Of a stretch of DNA of 64,000 nucleotides, positions 45,106 through 55,915 are shown piece by piece. The position numbers and the translations under genes were made by a program. This stretch comes from Dasypus novemcinctus (Eukaryota; Chordata; Mammalia; Cingulata; Dasypodidae). The notes beneath the pieces were generated by a model that did no database searches, had not been told where the DNA came from, and worked only from the letters and a program-made list of their open reading frames with translations. Where the stretch lies: assembly GCF_030445035.2 (NCBI RefSeq), contig NC_080673.1, forward strand, positions 202,552,216-202,616,215, written 5' to 3'. How positions within the stretch are numbered: position 1 is the stretch's first letter; every line of letters starts with the position of its first letter.

Positions 45106-46784
45106 AGTGGCTTGGTTTCATCCTGCCGTGCCCTTGGCCCGAGGGGCAGTTGCACATCCGGTGAGGAAGGCTACCCTTCCGCCAGGCCGGGCCCACCCAG
45201 TTCTTTGGACACCCACTCTACTCCCGTCCAGTGCGGTCACGCCTGCTACCCTTCCACTGTCTCCCGAGGGGTTGTCTGAGCAGGCGGCTCTGCGGGGGCT
45301 GGCTGCCACCCGGAACACGTCTGGACAGAGCCCCCAGGTCCCTGCTGCTCCTTGGACCACCGCGCTCTGTCCCTGCCAGCTCGCAGGGGACAGTGATGAG
45401 CCTCGCCGTCTCGAGCTCATGGGGGTGGGGGACACACAAGGACATTCAGTACTAGAGAGAGCCACATCAGGTGTCCACCTGCCGGTCTCTGTTCTTTACT
45501 CCCTCCATCCGTTCATCTACCACCAAGGAAGACCCGAAGGAAATGAGGGCGCTTCCGCCTTGTCGATTCACGAGGAAAGGGTGGTTCAGGCGGGGGGAGT
45601 AGCGTGTGCAGATGGCCTGCGCTGCTGGGGCAGGGTGAGGGCGGTAGGGGGCAGGGTGTGGGCGGTAGGTGGGAGGTGCTGCTGGAGAGGGCGTGGGGAG
45701 GCGCGGCACGGCTGGACAGCCTCAGGGCCCTCGCATATCTTTGACTGGGCTTTGGGATGGGGGCAGTGCCAGGATTTGAGCAGAGGAATACTGTGACCTG
45801 AATTGTCTTTTAAAGGCCGTGGTGTGGCTGAGGGTGGGAGCAGGAGGATGGACGGGTGAGGGGGCTGTCCCCAGACCCCGAGCCAGTGGGCAGGACATCG
45901 TAGCCCTGGCTGGGCCTGAGACTCAGCCGGGGCGTGTTTTGGAAACTGCAGGGACTGGCCCCGTCTTGGACACTTGCCTGCAAACCTGTGGCTCTGAGCC
46001 CTGGCATTGGGGTTTGGTTAAGGTGGGTGCAGTGACTCCTAACGCACGGGCGGGGTGGGAGCCAGGCGGGAGGGCCCATTCATTCACTCCCCCCCAAACA
46101 AAGCGTTGGCGAGCCCCCGTCTGGGCCGCATCTGAGATGGGCCCCCAGATGAGGAGGGTGCCCCCGGCCCAGCCTCGCCTTCCAGGAACCCATGGTGCAG
46201 GCAGCGATAGGCCAGGGCTGGGTGCAGGCTCTGTGGGCAGGCGCGTCGTTGCTGCCGTTCCTTCGGAGCCCGGCCGAGGGGGAACCGCCTTCTGCCAAGG
46301 TCAGGCTGCCAGGCACTTTGGGTTTGCCTCTGGCCGAGGTGAGTCCACTGACCTGGGGCCAGGGGGCTGCCGGCTCCAGAAAGCCCCCGCCCTGGAGGCA
46401 AGGCTGCGCAGGGAGCCAGGAGACTGCCGCCCTCCAGCCACCCCGCGGGGCTGGGGCTCACGCCCACAGGTCCTGCCTCTGCGGGCCCTGCCTGCCAGGG
46501 CGGGCTTCCGGCCGCTGCTCCCGGCTCTGCTGCCCGGCCCAGCCACCGCTCCAGAGGCCTCTGCGGACAGTCCCGTTGCTTGCCTTCCTGGGTTACCACC
46601 CACTCCTCCTGCGCACCGAGACCGCTCCCCGTTTTCCCACCTGCCCTTTGCCCGCCTGGAAACCTCTGCCCAAAACACGTCACCCCCCTCCACCTCTTGA
46701 AATCCCCTCGAGACCCCACTGCCTCTTACACTTGCTGACCTCACCCACAGGAAGAAATACGTTTTCTTTTGCAGCTTGGTGTGC

Positions 46785-46915
46785 ACACACACATAAATAC
46801 ATGCTTACGCATACGTTTAACGCACCTGCGTGCTCTCACATGCACACTACCGTACTCTCGAGTGTTCTCACACATGCACTGTTACACTCATCCTCACACA
46901 CACACTCAGTGGGAA
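46785..46915 (+). repeat. Degenerate CA-rich low-complexity tract
   Basis: Interrupted ACACAC and CTCACA runs with intervening CATACG/CACATGC sequence. Probably a decayed CA microsatellite. Confidence 0.7.
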
Positions 46916-47007
46916 TGGAAATTTCTAGAGTAATAGTTGTTCTTTCTGTGTGTGTTGTGGTCTATTTTTGTTCTTTTTCTTTTATTTTAAAAAATGCTGC
47001 TTGTGGG

Positions 47008-47440
47008 CAGTTGTTCTAGTCTATTTGGCTGCCAGAAACAGTCGGCTTTTACAGTGGGGATTAATTCGCTCACAAGTTTCTGGTTCTGAAGCCGTGAAAA
47101 TGCCCATATCGAGGCGCTGCCTTCTTCCGCGAGTCCGGCTGCCGGCCGTCCGGGGCTCCTCCGCCACATGGCCAGGCACGCGGCGGGTCTGCTGGCCTCT
47201 CCCTTCTCGGGTTTTGTTGCTTCCAGCGTTTTGCTTCCCTGGCTTTCTCTCTCTCTGTGAATCTCATTGTCTTATTAAGGATTCCAGGAAAAGAGTTAAA
47301 GAGCCACCTCGGCCACACTTTATTCAAGTACAACCTAATCCAAAGGTCCTTCTTTGGCACCCACGGGAATGGATTAGCCTGAAGAGCACACATTCTGGGG
47401 TCGGTGCAGCTTCACACCATCCCGGCAGTGGAGCCGATTT
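47008..47440 (-). mobile_element. LTR-like element, family B
   Basis: From 'GTTCTAGTCTATTTGGCTGCC' through 'TTTTACAGTGGGGATTAATTCGC' and 'GGATTCCAGGAAAAGAG' to 'CTGGGGTCGGTGCAGCTTCACACC'. It is the complement of the plus copy at 33020-33455, nearly full length. Solo LTR, no viral genes. Confidence 0.6.
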
Positions 47441-48574
47441 CACGACCCTGTCGCGGTTGTGAGCTGCAGTCTGAGAAACTGTCCCTCTGGTAGGCGCCCG
47501 TGCTGAGCCCTCACCCTGTCCTGCCTGGGTGCTCGCTCTTCCCGAGCCCTGGGGTCCCCACTCGTCCACAGGAACTGTGTGCTTAGCTGTGTCAGGGCCC
47601 TGGGGTGGTTCGGGGGCCTTTGAAGGTGTGCACCTCGGCTCAGCTGGCGGCCTTGAGCCGTGCACCTGCGGGAGTCGGGAGGCCTGGCCGAGCCCGTTCC
47701 TGTGTGTGCAGAGCAGGCATGACACTACCGACCTCGTGGGGCTGCCCCCCGGGCTGGGACTTGGCATGCGAATGGACGTTGCTCACGCCCTGCAGTGTGC
47801 CAGGGAGTGCGCGGGCCAGAGTGTGGTGCTGAGCTGGGGGCTCCCGTCCTCAGGGCCGTTTGCTTCCAGCCCCCTCCATGTGTGCCTGGACGGGGACTTC
47901 CTCATGAGACGCTGGGTGCTCTGCAGCTGTGACTGCACAGCGTGCTTCAGGCACGTCACGAGGCAGCTCCAGGCCCGTGAACCCCACCTCCTGGGGCGTC
48001 TCCTGGCGTGTCGTCTCCCCCGTGAAGGTCTGTGACTCCCACTGAGCACAGGCTGCGCGTGGCTGGGTGCGCGAGATTGAGTCGCGTCGCCTACAAAGGC
48101 CCATTCTAGTCCTGCCCAGCCCTTGGCTGCAAACCCACATATAAGTGGGCTCCCCGATGAGCCTGCCAAGAGGAGGACCCCCTGAGCCGGGGTGGGCCTT
48201 AGTTTGGTATGACTAGAGTTCCGGAAGCAGAAGCCACCGGAGGAGCCAGGCGGCTCCGTGGCAGAGGCCGAGGCTGAGCATGGACTGCCGGCAAGCCAGC
48301 ACCGGACACTTCTGACTTGGAGATCTCGTGGCCTGCCCACACCTTGAGCTTGGCCTTCCAGGGAGCCTCAGAACTGGGAGACGGCCTCAGAATAGGTCAC
48401 CTCCTGCTGGCTAAGGCAGCGGCGGGCGGTGTCGGCAGCGCCGGCAGCCCGAGACCCTCGACTAAGAATGCCCACGTGGGCAAGTAGCGCGTCTGGCTGG
48501 TGTGGGTGGCTTAGCGCACGTTCTCACGTCTTAGAGTTTGGGATACAAAATCTCTCCTTCCGTCTTGTGTCAGG

Positions 48575-49120
48575 GCGTGTTGCTGTCTGCTAGAGGCTGC
48601 CAGTTCAAGAAGCCAGAAACAGGGGGCCTTGACAGTGGGGATTTATCAGGTTCCGTGCGGCTGTGAAAATGTCCACATCAAGGTGTCATCGTCAGAGGCT
48701 CTGTCTCATCCCAGGTCGGCTGCTGGCCGTCCTGGACTCCTGCCACGTCGCAAGGCAGCACAGCGGCTCTGCCTGCCCAGGCTCACGTTCTCCCAGAGCT
48801 CGGCTGTGGGCGCTCAGGCATGTGGCAGGGTCTGCTGGTCTCCCCGCTCCTCCAGGCCTCGTGCTGCAGCTTCGGGCTCGCCGTGGGCCTCTCTCGGCCT
48901 CTTGGGGCCTCTTCCCGTGCCTCTGCTCCACCAATCCCAGCCTCCGGGCTCTGGACCTCTGTGTCACTGCAGCTTTTTTTTCCTGGTGTCTGCAGCTCTT
49001 GAGTCCCCCGTTTTATAAAGGACTCTCGTAAGGGGATCGATACCCGCCTGGGTCCTGCACCTAACCAGAGGCCCCTAACTGCAGCGTCTAACCAAAAGGT
49101 CCCCTCTGCGCCGGGGTTCC
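48575..49120 (-). mobile_element. LTR-like element, family B, diverged
   Basis: 'GTTGCTGTCTGCTAGAGGCTGCC ... CAGTGGGGATTTATCAGGTTCCG ... AATGTCCACATCAAGGTGTCATC' follows the same order as the copy at 47008. The 3' side is GC-rich and diverged, ending near 'CCTAACTGCAGCG'. Confidence 0.55.
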
Positions 49121-50571
49121 AGGACAGGAGTGGGTTCTCTTTAAGAGCAGGATTTCTGGGGCCCACAGAAGACTAAAGCCAGCACGGGGAGGAGGACAGA
49201 CGGGGGGACATACAGACAGACGGCTTGTGGTAGATGCCCGGTGGGCGTGGACGACGGGCAGGTGGGTGCTTGGCAGGGTTTGCCTGCTCGTCTTGTCCTG
49301 GTGGAAGGACCCCCGTGAGTCTGCCAGATACCCCACCCGCGCCCCCACCGCCCCCCTGCAGGCACCGCTGGGGAGGACCACCTCCTTGCTTCTCAGGCAG
49401 GAGTGGCTGGATTCAAACTGGTTTTGATTTTCCTTTTCTCTCTCACATTTTATCTCCTGTTGTTTTTTTCTTGGGTAACATCTGAGCGATTGCCCGGAAT
49501 ACGTAGCTCTGGACAGTACGTTTTCTGTACTGCTAAGCTGCTTTTTAAAAATTAAAGAGCTGGCCTGGAGCTCGCCAGATCCGGTGTCCTCATCACGTAT
49601 TTGCTCGCCCAGCCTGGGCGTTCCCTACCCCTGGCCTTGCTGGGAGGCTCCTGCAGTGGACATTTGGACACTGACGCAAGCCACCTGGGTGCCTTGCAGT
49701 GGCTCCCACTCGCTGCAGTTGAGGAAACGGGGGCTTGGTGGCAGGTCTTGCAGTGGCCACGTGGTTCTCGGGTGCGCCGGGCGCCTCGGCAGAGTGTGGT
49801 GAGGATGAGGTGCGATAACGCCCCACAGCTCCGGGGCGACTGCCTCGGCAGGACCGGCTCACAGGGCCTGCGTGGGGCTGCCCTCCTGGACGGCTGGCAG
49901 TCCCTGGTCTGGGCTGTGGTGGGCAGGCTGAGCCAGGCCCATTGGCTGCTGACGGGCTGCGCCTCACACCCCTTGTGCTGCACCCCTGCTGGTTCTGGGG
50001 GAAGGCACCCTTTTGTCCAGCCGGCAGCCAGCGTTTAGGGCACGTCTTCTGGGTGTCACGCTCTGGGCAAAGGAGGATGATAAGAGCAAGGCATGTGCCA
50101 GGCTATGGGGATGAGCCCCGGGTGCCAGGGGCAGCATTGGCAAAGGCCTGCGGGGCAGAGGCGCAGGGTGGGCTCAGGGCAGTGGCTGGTCTGGGACCAC
50201 TGGAGGCTGGGCAGGGTGGGAGGGGCTGGTCGTGGCCTGGCTGGTAGGTGGGGGCAGGGGGTGGTGGCTGGGCAGTGGGGGGCATCGGATGCCGGGCGTG
50301 GAGCTTGGTCTTGTCCGGGGCCCCGGGAGGCCAAGTAGGCCCCTTGGGAGGGGTTAGGCTGGTAGTCTCAGCCCCGGGCTCCGGCGAGTGAGCACGACCT
50401 CTGTGCTTAGTGCTGCTGTTTTCTGGCACTTGTTTGGCACTTCACGGTCTGTGTGAGGTCGTGTTCCATTTGCTTCTGGAGCAGATTCACTGGGTATTGT
50501 GCTTTGTTAATGTGCTGACCTGGGCATCTGGTGGCAGAGAACACGGCTGTGTTTTCCAGAATATAGCTGTG

Positions 50572-51068
50572 TGTGTTGGTCAGCCAAAGGGGCGCTGATG
50601 CAAAATACCAGAAATTGGGTGTTTTTTACAAAGGGTACTTATTTGGGGTAGGAGCTTACAAATACCAGGCCGTAAAGCATAAGTTACTTCCCTCACCAAA
50701 GTCTGTTTGGAGCAAGATGGCTTCTGACGTCTGCGAGGGTTCAGGCTTCCTGGGTTCCTACATCCCTGGGGCTTGCTTTTCTCTGGATTCAAGGTTCCTT
50801 CCTTCCTGGGGCTGGCTTCTCTTTCCTCTGTGAGCTGACTTCCCGGGGCTCCAGCTTAAGTCTTCAGCATCAAACTCCAACATCAAAACTCCAACATCAG
50901 AAAACCTCAACTCTGTCCTTTGCCATGCTTTTTATCTGTGAGTCCCCACCCCTTAGTGGGTGGGGACTCAACCCCCTTCTGGCACAAGAGGTTTACTTGA
51001 TTACTTTACAAACATAATGCAATATTTCTTTTTGGAATTCATCAATAATATGAAACTGCTACACAGTA
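50572..51068 (-). mobile_element. LTR-like interspersed repeat, family C
   Basis: Starts 'TGTGTGTTGGTCAGCCAAAGGGGCGCTGATGC', contains a 'GAGCAAGATGGCTTCTGACGTCTGCGAGGG' block and a 'GTGAGTCCCCACCCCTTAGTGGGTGGGGACTC' inverted repeat, and ends '...GCTACACA'. The TG...CA termini and layout suggest a xenarthran LTR. Family name and orientation are inference; only one copy is in the window. Confidence 0.45.
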
Positions 51069-51374
51069 GTTTAGACTTTTCCTGAATTTCTCCCTGCCCC
51101 ACTCCCAAAGGAAGCTCGTCGTACCAAACCCTTTGTGTGCACACGCACGTTTGTGCGCGGGGCTTCCTTTACTCCCCCGCACCACCACGTGGGCAGGTGT
51201 GAAATCTCTGTTCGGTGGGTGGAGTGGGATGAAGCTTCCGGTTTCCCCAGCTGGTCTCGGCTGACTTAGAGAACTGCAGCGGCCACCGCCTCTGGCCAGA
51301 CCTGGCCTTACGTTCCCAGCCCGCACGCCCCTGCCCTGTCGTCCTTCCCTGGTGAGGCCGCCCGCCGTGGGCGG

Positions 51375-51500
51375 TTGTGCCCAGCTCAACAATGTCTGCC
51401 TGTGAGGAGCGCCTGCCATGTGCCCGCTTGTCCTCAGAGGTCACACCACCATGAGGGAAGTCTGTTCTCCCCACTTCAGAGACGAGGGAACCGAGGAGGG
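51375..51500 (-). repeat. MIR SINE fragment
   Basis: Antisense core, 'CTGTTCTCCCCACTTCAGAGACGAGGGAACCGAGG'. Confidence 0.55.
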
Positions 51501-52576
51501 GCTGTGTGTGACAGGCACACAGGTGGCCTGGGCATGCCTTGCACCGGCCACTTCAGCGTGGTGCCAGACGCATTGCCGAGTGCCTGCCCTCAGTGACCGC
51601 AGGCCCCGTGGCAGCTCCTGGCCGAGCACGGGCTTCTCCCTCAGAAGCGCACCCGTGCTGGGGCCCTGGGTCTCACATCTCCTTGGAGGTCACGGCCCCT
51701 CCTGTGTCTCCGAGGCCACTGGGCAGACTAGTGCCGGCTCCGGATCTTGGCCGCTGCTGCCGCCCCTGTCCCCTGCCGCTGGGTGGAAGCCAGGGCTGCG
51801 GCGCCCTGGGCTGCGGTGGGGTAATGGAAAGCAGCTGTGCAGGAAGGCGCTGCGCCCGAGTGAGTTTCCAGCAAGGGGTGTCCACGGGCAAGGGTGATCT
51901 CGATTTGGCTTCTGCTCCTGAGGGCCGGGGTGGCAGCCCCGGTTCCTGCCCGCCCTGCGGGCCCATGGGCCTGGGGGCACACCGCCTTCCCCAGCTCCCT
52001 GCGCCCCACTCACAGGCGACAGCAGGCCCCTGGGCGCGGGAGGGCTGGGCCTCGGCACGGCTTTCCTCCTCCTTAGTTGCAACTCACCCGCCAGTCCGTG
52101 TCAGGAAGGGGCCCTGGGCACCGGCGCAAACGCCAGCAGTAAGCGTAGCCACTGCCGGTGCCGCTCGAAGTCTGCCTCCTGCACTCGCCACGCTCGCCTC
52201 CCACACCTGGAAACAGGCTCTGCTGTCACCCCGTTTCCAGGTGAGAAGACCCCGCAAAGGGAGACTCCGGGTCTGCGGCTGGTGAGGGCGGCGGTCGGGG
52301 AGTGGCTGCAGGCTTTGTGCCCATCCGGCCTGCGGGACCACGGTGGTGGTGACGGTGGGCATGTGCTCGTGGTGCACCAGTGCCGTTTACCCTCGTGGGC
52401 CATGGGGGCCGTGGGGACCCAGGACGTGGGCACCGCAGAGGGCCCAGGCACGGGACTGCTTCCTGTTTCGGTGAAGGAAACGGAGGCTCAGAGAAGTGCC
52501 CGAAACAAATCAGAGATGGTTAGGGTTGGACCTGGGCTTGTCAGCTTGTCCAGAGGCGGCCTGGTTGAGCCAGACT

Positions 52577-53107
52577 GCGGGGACAGAGGGCACGGGCTCA
52601 GGGCAGGCTCCAGAGACAGAGGGCAGGGGCTCAGGGCTGGCTGTGGGGCAGAGGGCGGGGGCTCGGAAGGCTGTGGGGACGGAGGGCGGGGGCTCAGGGA
52701 AGGCTGCGGGGACGGAGGGCAGGGGCTCAGGGAAGGCTGCGGGGACGGAGGGCGGGGGCTCAGACCGGGCTGGGGGGACAGAGGGCAGAGGCTCAGGCCG
52801 GGCTGCGGGGACAGAGGGTGGGGGCTCAGGGCGGGCTACGGGGACGGAGGGCGGGGGCTCAGGCCGGGCTGGGGGGACAGAGGGCAGAGGCTCAGGGCGG
52901 GCTACGGGGACAGAGGGCAGGGGCTCAGGGCGGGCTGGGGGGACAGAGGGCAGAGGCTTAGGCCGGGCTGCAGGGACAGAGGGCGGGGGCTCAGGGCGGG
53001 CTACGGGGACAGGGGGCGGGGGCTCAGGCCGGGCTGGGGAGACAGAGGGCAGAGGCTCAGGGTGGGCTATGGGGACAGAGGGCGGGGGCTCAGGGCGGGC
53101 TACGGGG
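52577..53107 (+). repeat. G-rich minisatellite, about 33-bp unit
   Basis: About 16 imperfect units of GGGGACAGAGGGCGGGGGCTCAGG... with a unit of about 33 bases; units differ mainly at GGGCAGAGG versus GGGCGGGGG and at the end (GGGCTAC, GGGCTGG, GGGCTGC). Each unit has three to four G runs of three or more, so the plus strand could form G-quadruplexes. The period, a multiple of three, leaves long open frames that are not genes. Confidence 0.93.
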
Positions 53108-53329
53108 TGGAGGACGGGAGCTCAGGCCTGCCCTTGGGAGCCCCTGGATGGGCGGGATGGAAGTGACTGTACTGGGGCGTGTAGCACACTGAGGGTGGCG
53201 TGCAGCGCCCTGCGAGTGGCACAGGCACTGAGTTGCACCTGGCCTTGAGCTCGGGTCTCCTTCCTCCCTGAGTGACCACTGTCTGGCCCCTCCCAAGGAA
53301 GTGGGTGGGGTGCTGTGCTGGAAACCTCA

Positions 53330-53440
53330 CTGGCTCCAACCTCGCCCTCAGCCCCAGCTCTGTGCCCTGGGCAAGTCGCCTCACTCCCAGCCTCAGTTTC
53401 CTCATCCGCCACGTGGGGGTGAAGAGAACCTCGGTCCTGG
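53330..53440 (+). repeat. MIR SINE fragment
   Basis: 'GCTCTGTGCCCTGGGCAAGTCGCCTCACTCCCAGCCTCAGTTTCCTCATCCGCC' is the MIR core in sense orientation. Confidence 0.65.
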
Positions 53441-53830
53441 GGCCTCCCGGCTCAGGAGACCCGTGGGTGTGACACCATGGGGGACAGCAGGCTCCCTCCA
53501 CCCGCCCCCACTCTTGGTGCCCCCTGGAGGGGTGCAGGGCCGGGACTGACCTGGGGTCCCCGAGTGGAAGCCCTGGGCCTGCGCACCCCGAGAGGAGCGG
53601 TGGCTTCCTCCCGAGCCCGCAGGCCACGGTGGGCGGCGGCCAGAGCTGCGGCCCTCGCTGGGGGCTGCACGGCGTGGGGCTGTGGGAGCAGGTGTGCGCT
53701 GTTTCTGTTTGTAAACAGGCAGCAGCGAGGGGGTTTAAGCCGCCCGAGTCAACCTCGTGAATCAAGACTTAGTCACTGCTGGGCCGTCCTCCAGCGGCAC
53801 GCGACCCGCTCGGGGAGGATGGACACATGG

Positions 53831-53898
53831 ATGCATGCACGCACATGCACACACACACGTGCACACGCACACACACACGTGCGCACATGTGCACACGC
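53831..53898 (+). repeat. Alternating purine-pyrimidine (CA/TG/CG) tract
   Basis: Sixty-eight bases of strict purine-pyrimidine alternation made of AC, GC, AT and GT steps, including two ACACACACGTGC blocks 18 bases or so apart. This is a classic Z-DNA-prone sequence. Confidence 0.9.
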
Positions 53899-54390
53899 CT
53901 ACTAACCTGGGTCTGCCCGATGCTTCCTCGATGGGAGAGGGGCCGTGGGCTTCTCGGGACTTCCTCCTCGGCGCAGCCCATCCAGGGGTGTCCAGTGATG
54001 CCAAGCAGTTCCCTCTTACTCCTGATTTGTTAAAAGGTCCCATGAGCAGGGGTTGCATTTCGTCAAACGTTTCCCCTGCATGTGTCGGGGGTCCGCGGTG
54101 ACCCCATCGTTTTCTCCTTTATTCTGTGAACGCGGCAAGCTGCACTGGTTGCCTTCTAAGGGCTAGGCCACCTTGGTGTTCCTGGCAGCCCCACCTGGCC
54201 GCAGTGCCCCGTCCTCCTGGGGGCAGTGGGGATGGAGTCACAGTGCCCTGCGCTGGGGATGAGGCCGCCCAGGTGTGTGCTGGCGCTGCCTGTTAGGAGA
54301 GCTCCAGTTCCTGTCTGTTTTCAGAGGGTGATACGGCTGTCTTTATGTTTCATGTTTGTCCAGCCTCCTCCTGGGTATGATGGGGCTTAC

Positions 54391-54409
54391 GGGGGGGGGG
54401 GGGGGGGGG
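54391..54409 (+). repeat. 19-base G homopolymer
   Basis: Nineteen consecutive G. Its length should be treated as uncertain, since such runs are error-prone in sequencing and assembly. Confidence 0.9.
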
Positions 54410-55689
54410 TTGGCCGTTGGCAGCCCCGCAGGTGGGCAATGGGCGCCTTTTCCACAGGGGTCCTGAGACTCCAACCCTGCGGGGCGCTGGCTTACCTCCA
54501 GCCACCCCAAGAACGAGGGGAGCGCCTCACCCCCGGCCCAGGTGACCCAGCACACCCCCATCCCCACTGTGCTGCGCTGCACATCTGCTGGGTACAGGCG
54601 CTGGGTCAGACCTGAGCCGGGCCTCTCCATCCTCAAGGCTGAGGGTGAGGTTCTGGCCGGGACAGCCGGGTGCCAGCCTCGGTCTGCACCCTCCCTGTGG
54701 GAGAGCCTGGCCGCTCGAGCCTCTGTGCCTCGGGGGGTGGCCGGTGGGCGCGCACCCGGGGCTGGTGGAGGGCGGTGCCTGCAGTGGTGATGAGCGTGTC
54801 TTTTCCTGCCCAGGCCGAGGCGTGGGGTGGAGGGGGTGGCTGCACCCTGTCCCCATCCTTGGCGGTCATGGTGGGCAGCTAGCCCACGACCGCTGAGACT
54901 GCATGGCCTTCCTGTGGCCGGCCTGGGCGTGGCGCGTGTTGGCAGCTGCAGGGACACAGGTGCAGGTTCTGGCAGGAACCGCCTGAACCGGCAGGGCGCC
55001 GCCTGCCAGGAAGCCTTTGCTTCTAGGGTGTGCAGGGGATGGGTCAGACACACCCTGGCCTGGGAGGGGGCCCTCAGCTGGGGGTGCCGAGACCTCCAAG
55101 GCGACCTGGGCATGCGGGCCCCGAGGGTTGGGAAGGAGAATGGCCTTCTTGTGAGTGCAGCGGCCGTGGCTGCCAGGATCAGCGAGGAGGCTAGGCCGGG
55201 CAGCGAGCAGGTGACTGGGCCGGAAAGGTCTGGAAGTTGGTCGTGGGGTGAGAGGAAGAGAGATGGGTCCCTGGCGGAGAGCTAAATAGGTGGCAGTGGC
55301 TCCACCTGAGATGGGGACACCAGGGCAGTTTCCAGAGGTTTCTGAGCTTGGACCTGGACAGTGGTGCGAGAAGCAGGGAGCCTGCTGGCGGGCGTGGGGT
55401 CTGCATGGCACAGAGCGTCCGGCCTGCTGACCTGGGCACGGCTCCCTGGCCAATCGGGTCCGTGGCCTGCAGTCGGGGTGCTGGGCTGTCAATCTAGCAT
55501 GTGGTGGCTTGTGCGTGCTACTTTATCCTTGCACACCTGCCTGTGATTCAAACACACGTGGCCTGTGGGACCTCAGAGCCCGGCTGTGACACTTCCTCTC
55601 CCTGCCACCTAGTAGCACACCCTGTTGCCAGACGAACGCAGCCTCGGGTGAGGCTCGGGCAGGTGCCGTGCTCTCTGAGGCTGTGGAAA

Positions 55690-55915
55690 CTTGGCGGCTC
55701 ACCCTCCTCTGTCACCGCCAGCCTCCTCCTCACATTTCAAGCCTCAGACGTCACCTCCCCAGGCAGCCTCCCCAGTGTGGACCGGTGTCCCCCGGCACCT
55801 CTGCTGCCCCTGTCTTGCACTGGCGACAGGTCCCGAGGGCAGGGACTGCCTCTTTTGGCTCGGGTGCCAGGACTGGGCAGAGCTCGTACCCGAGACGTGC
55901 CCTTGGCTGAGTGAA
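55690..55915 (+). repeat. LINE L2 3' fragment
   Basis: 'TTTCAAGCCTCAGACGTCACCTCCCCAGGCAGCC' followed by 'GGTCCCGAGGGCAGGGACTGCC' and 'CTTGGCTGAGTGAAGG' is the L2 3' order in sense orientation. Confidence 0.65.

Noticed and set aside
52282-53248. Repeat proteins of the GDRGRGLRAG type
   Set aside because: Translation of a minisatellite whose period is divisible by three; no gene context.
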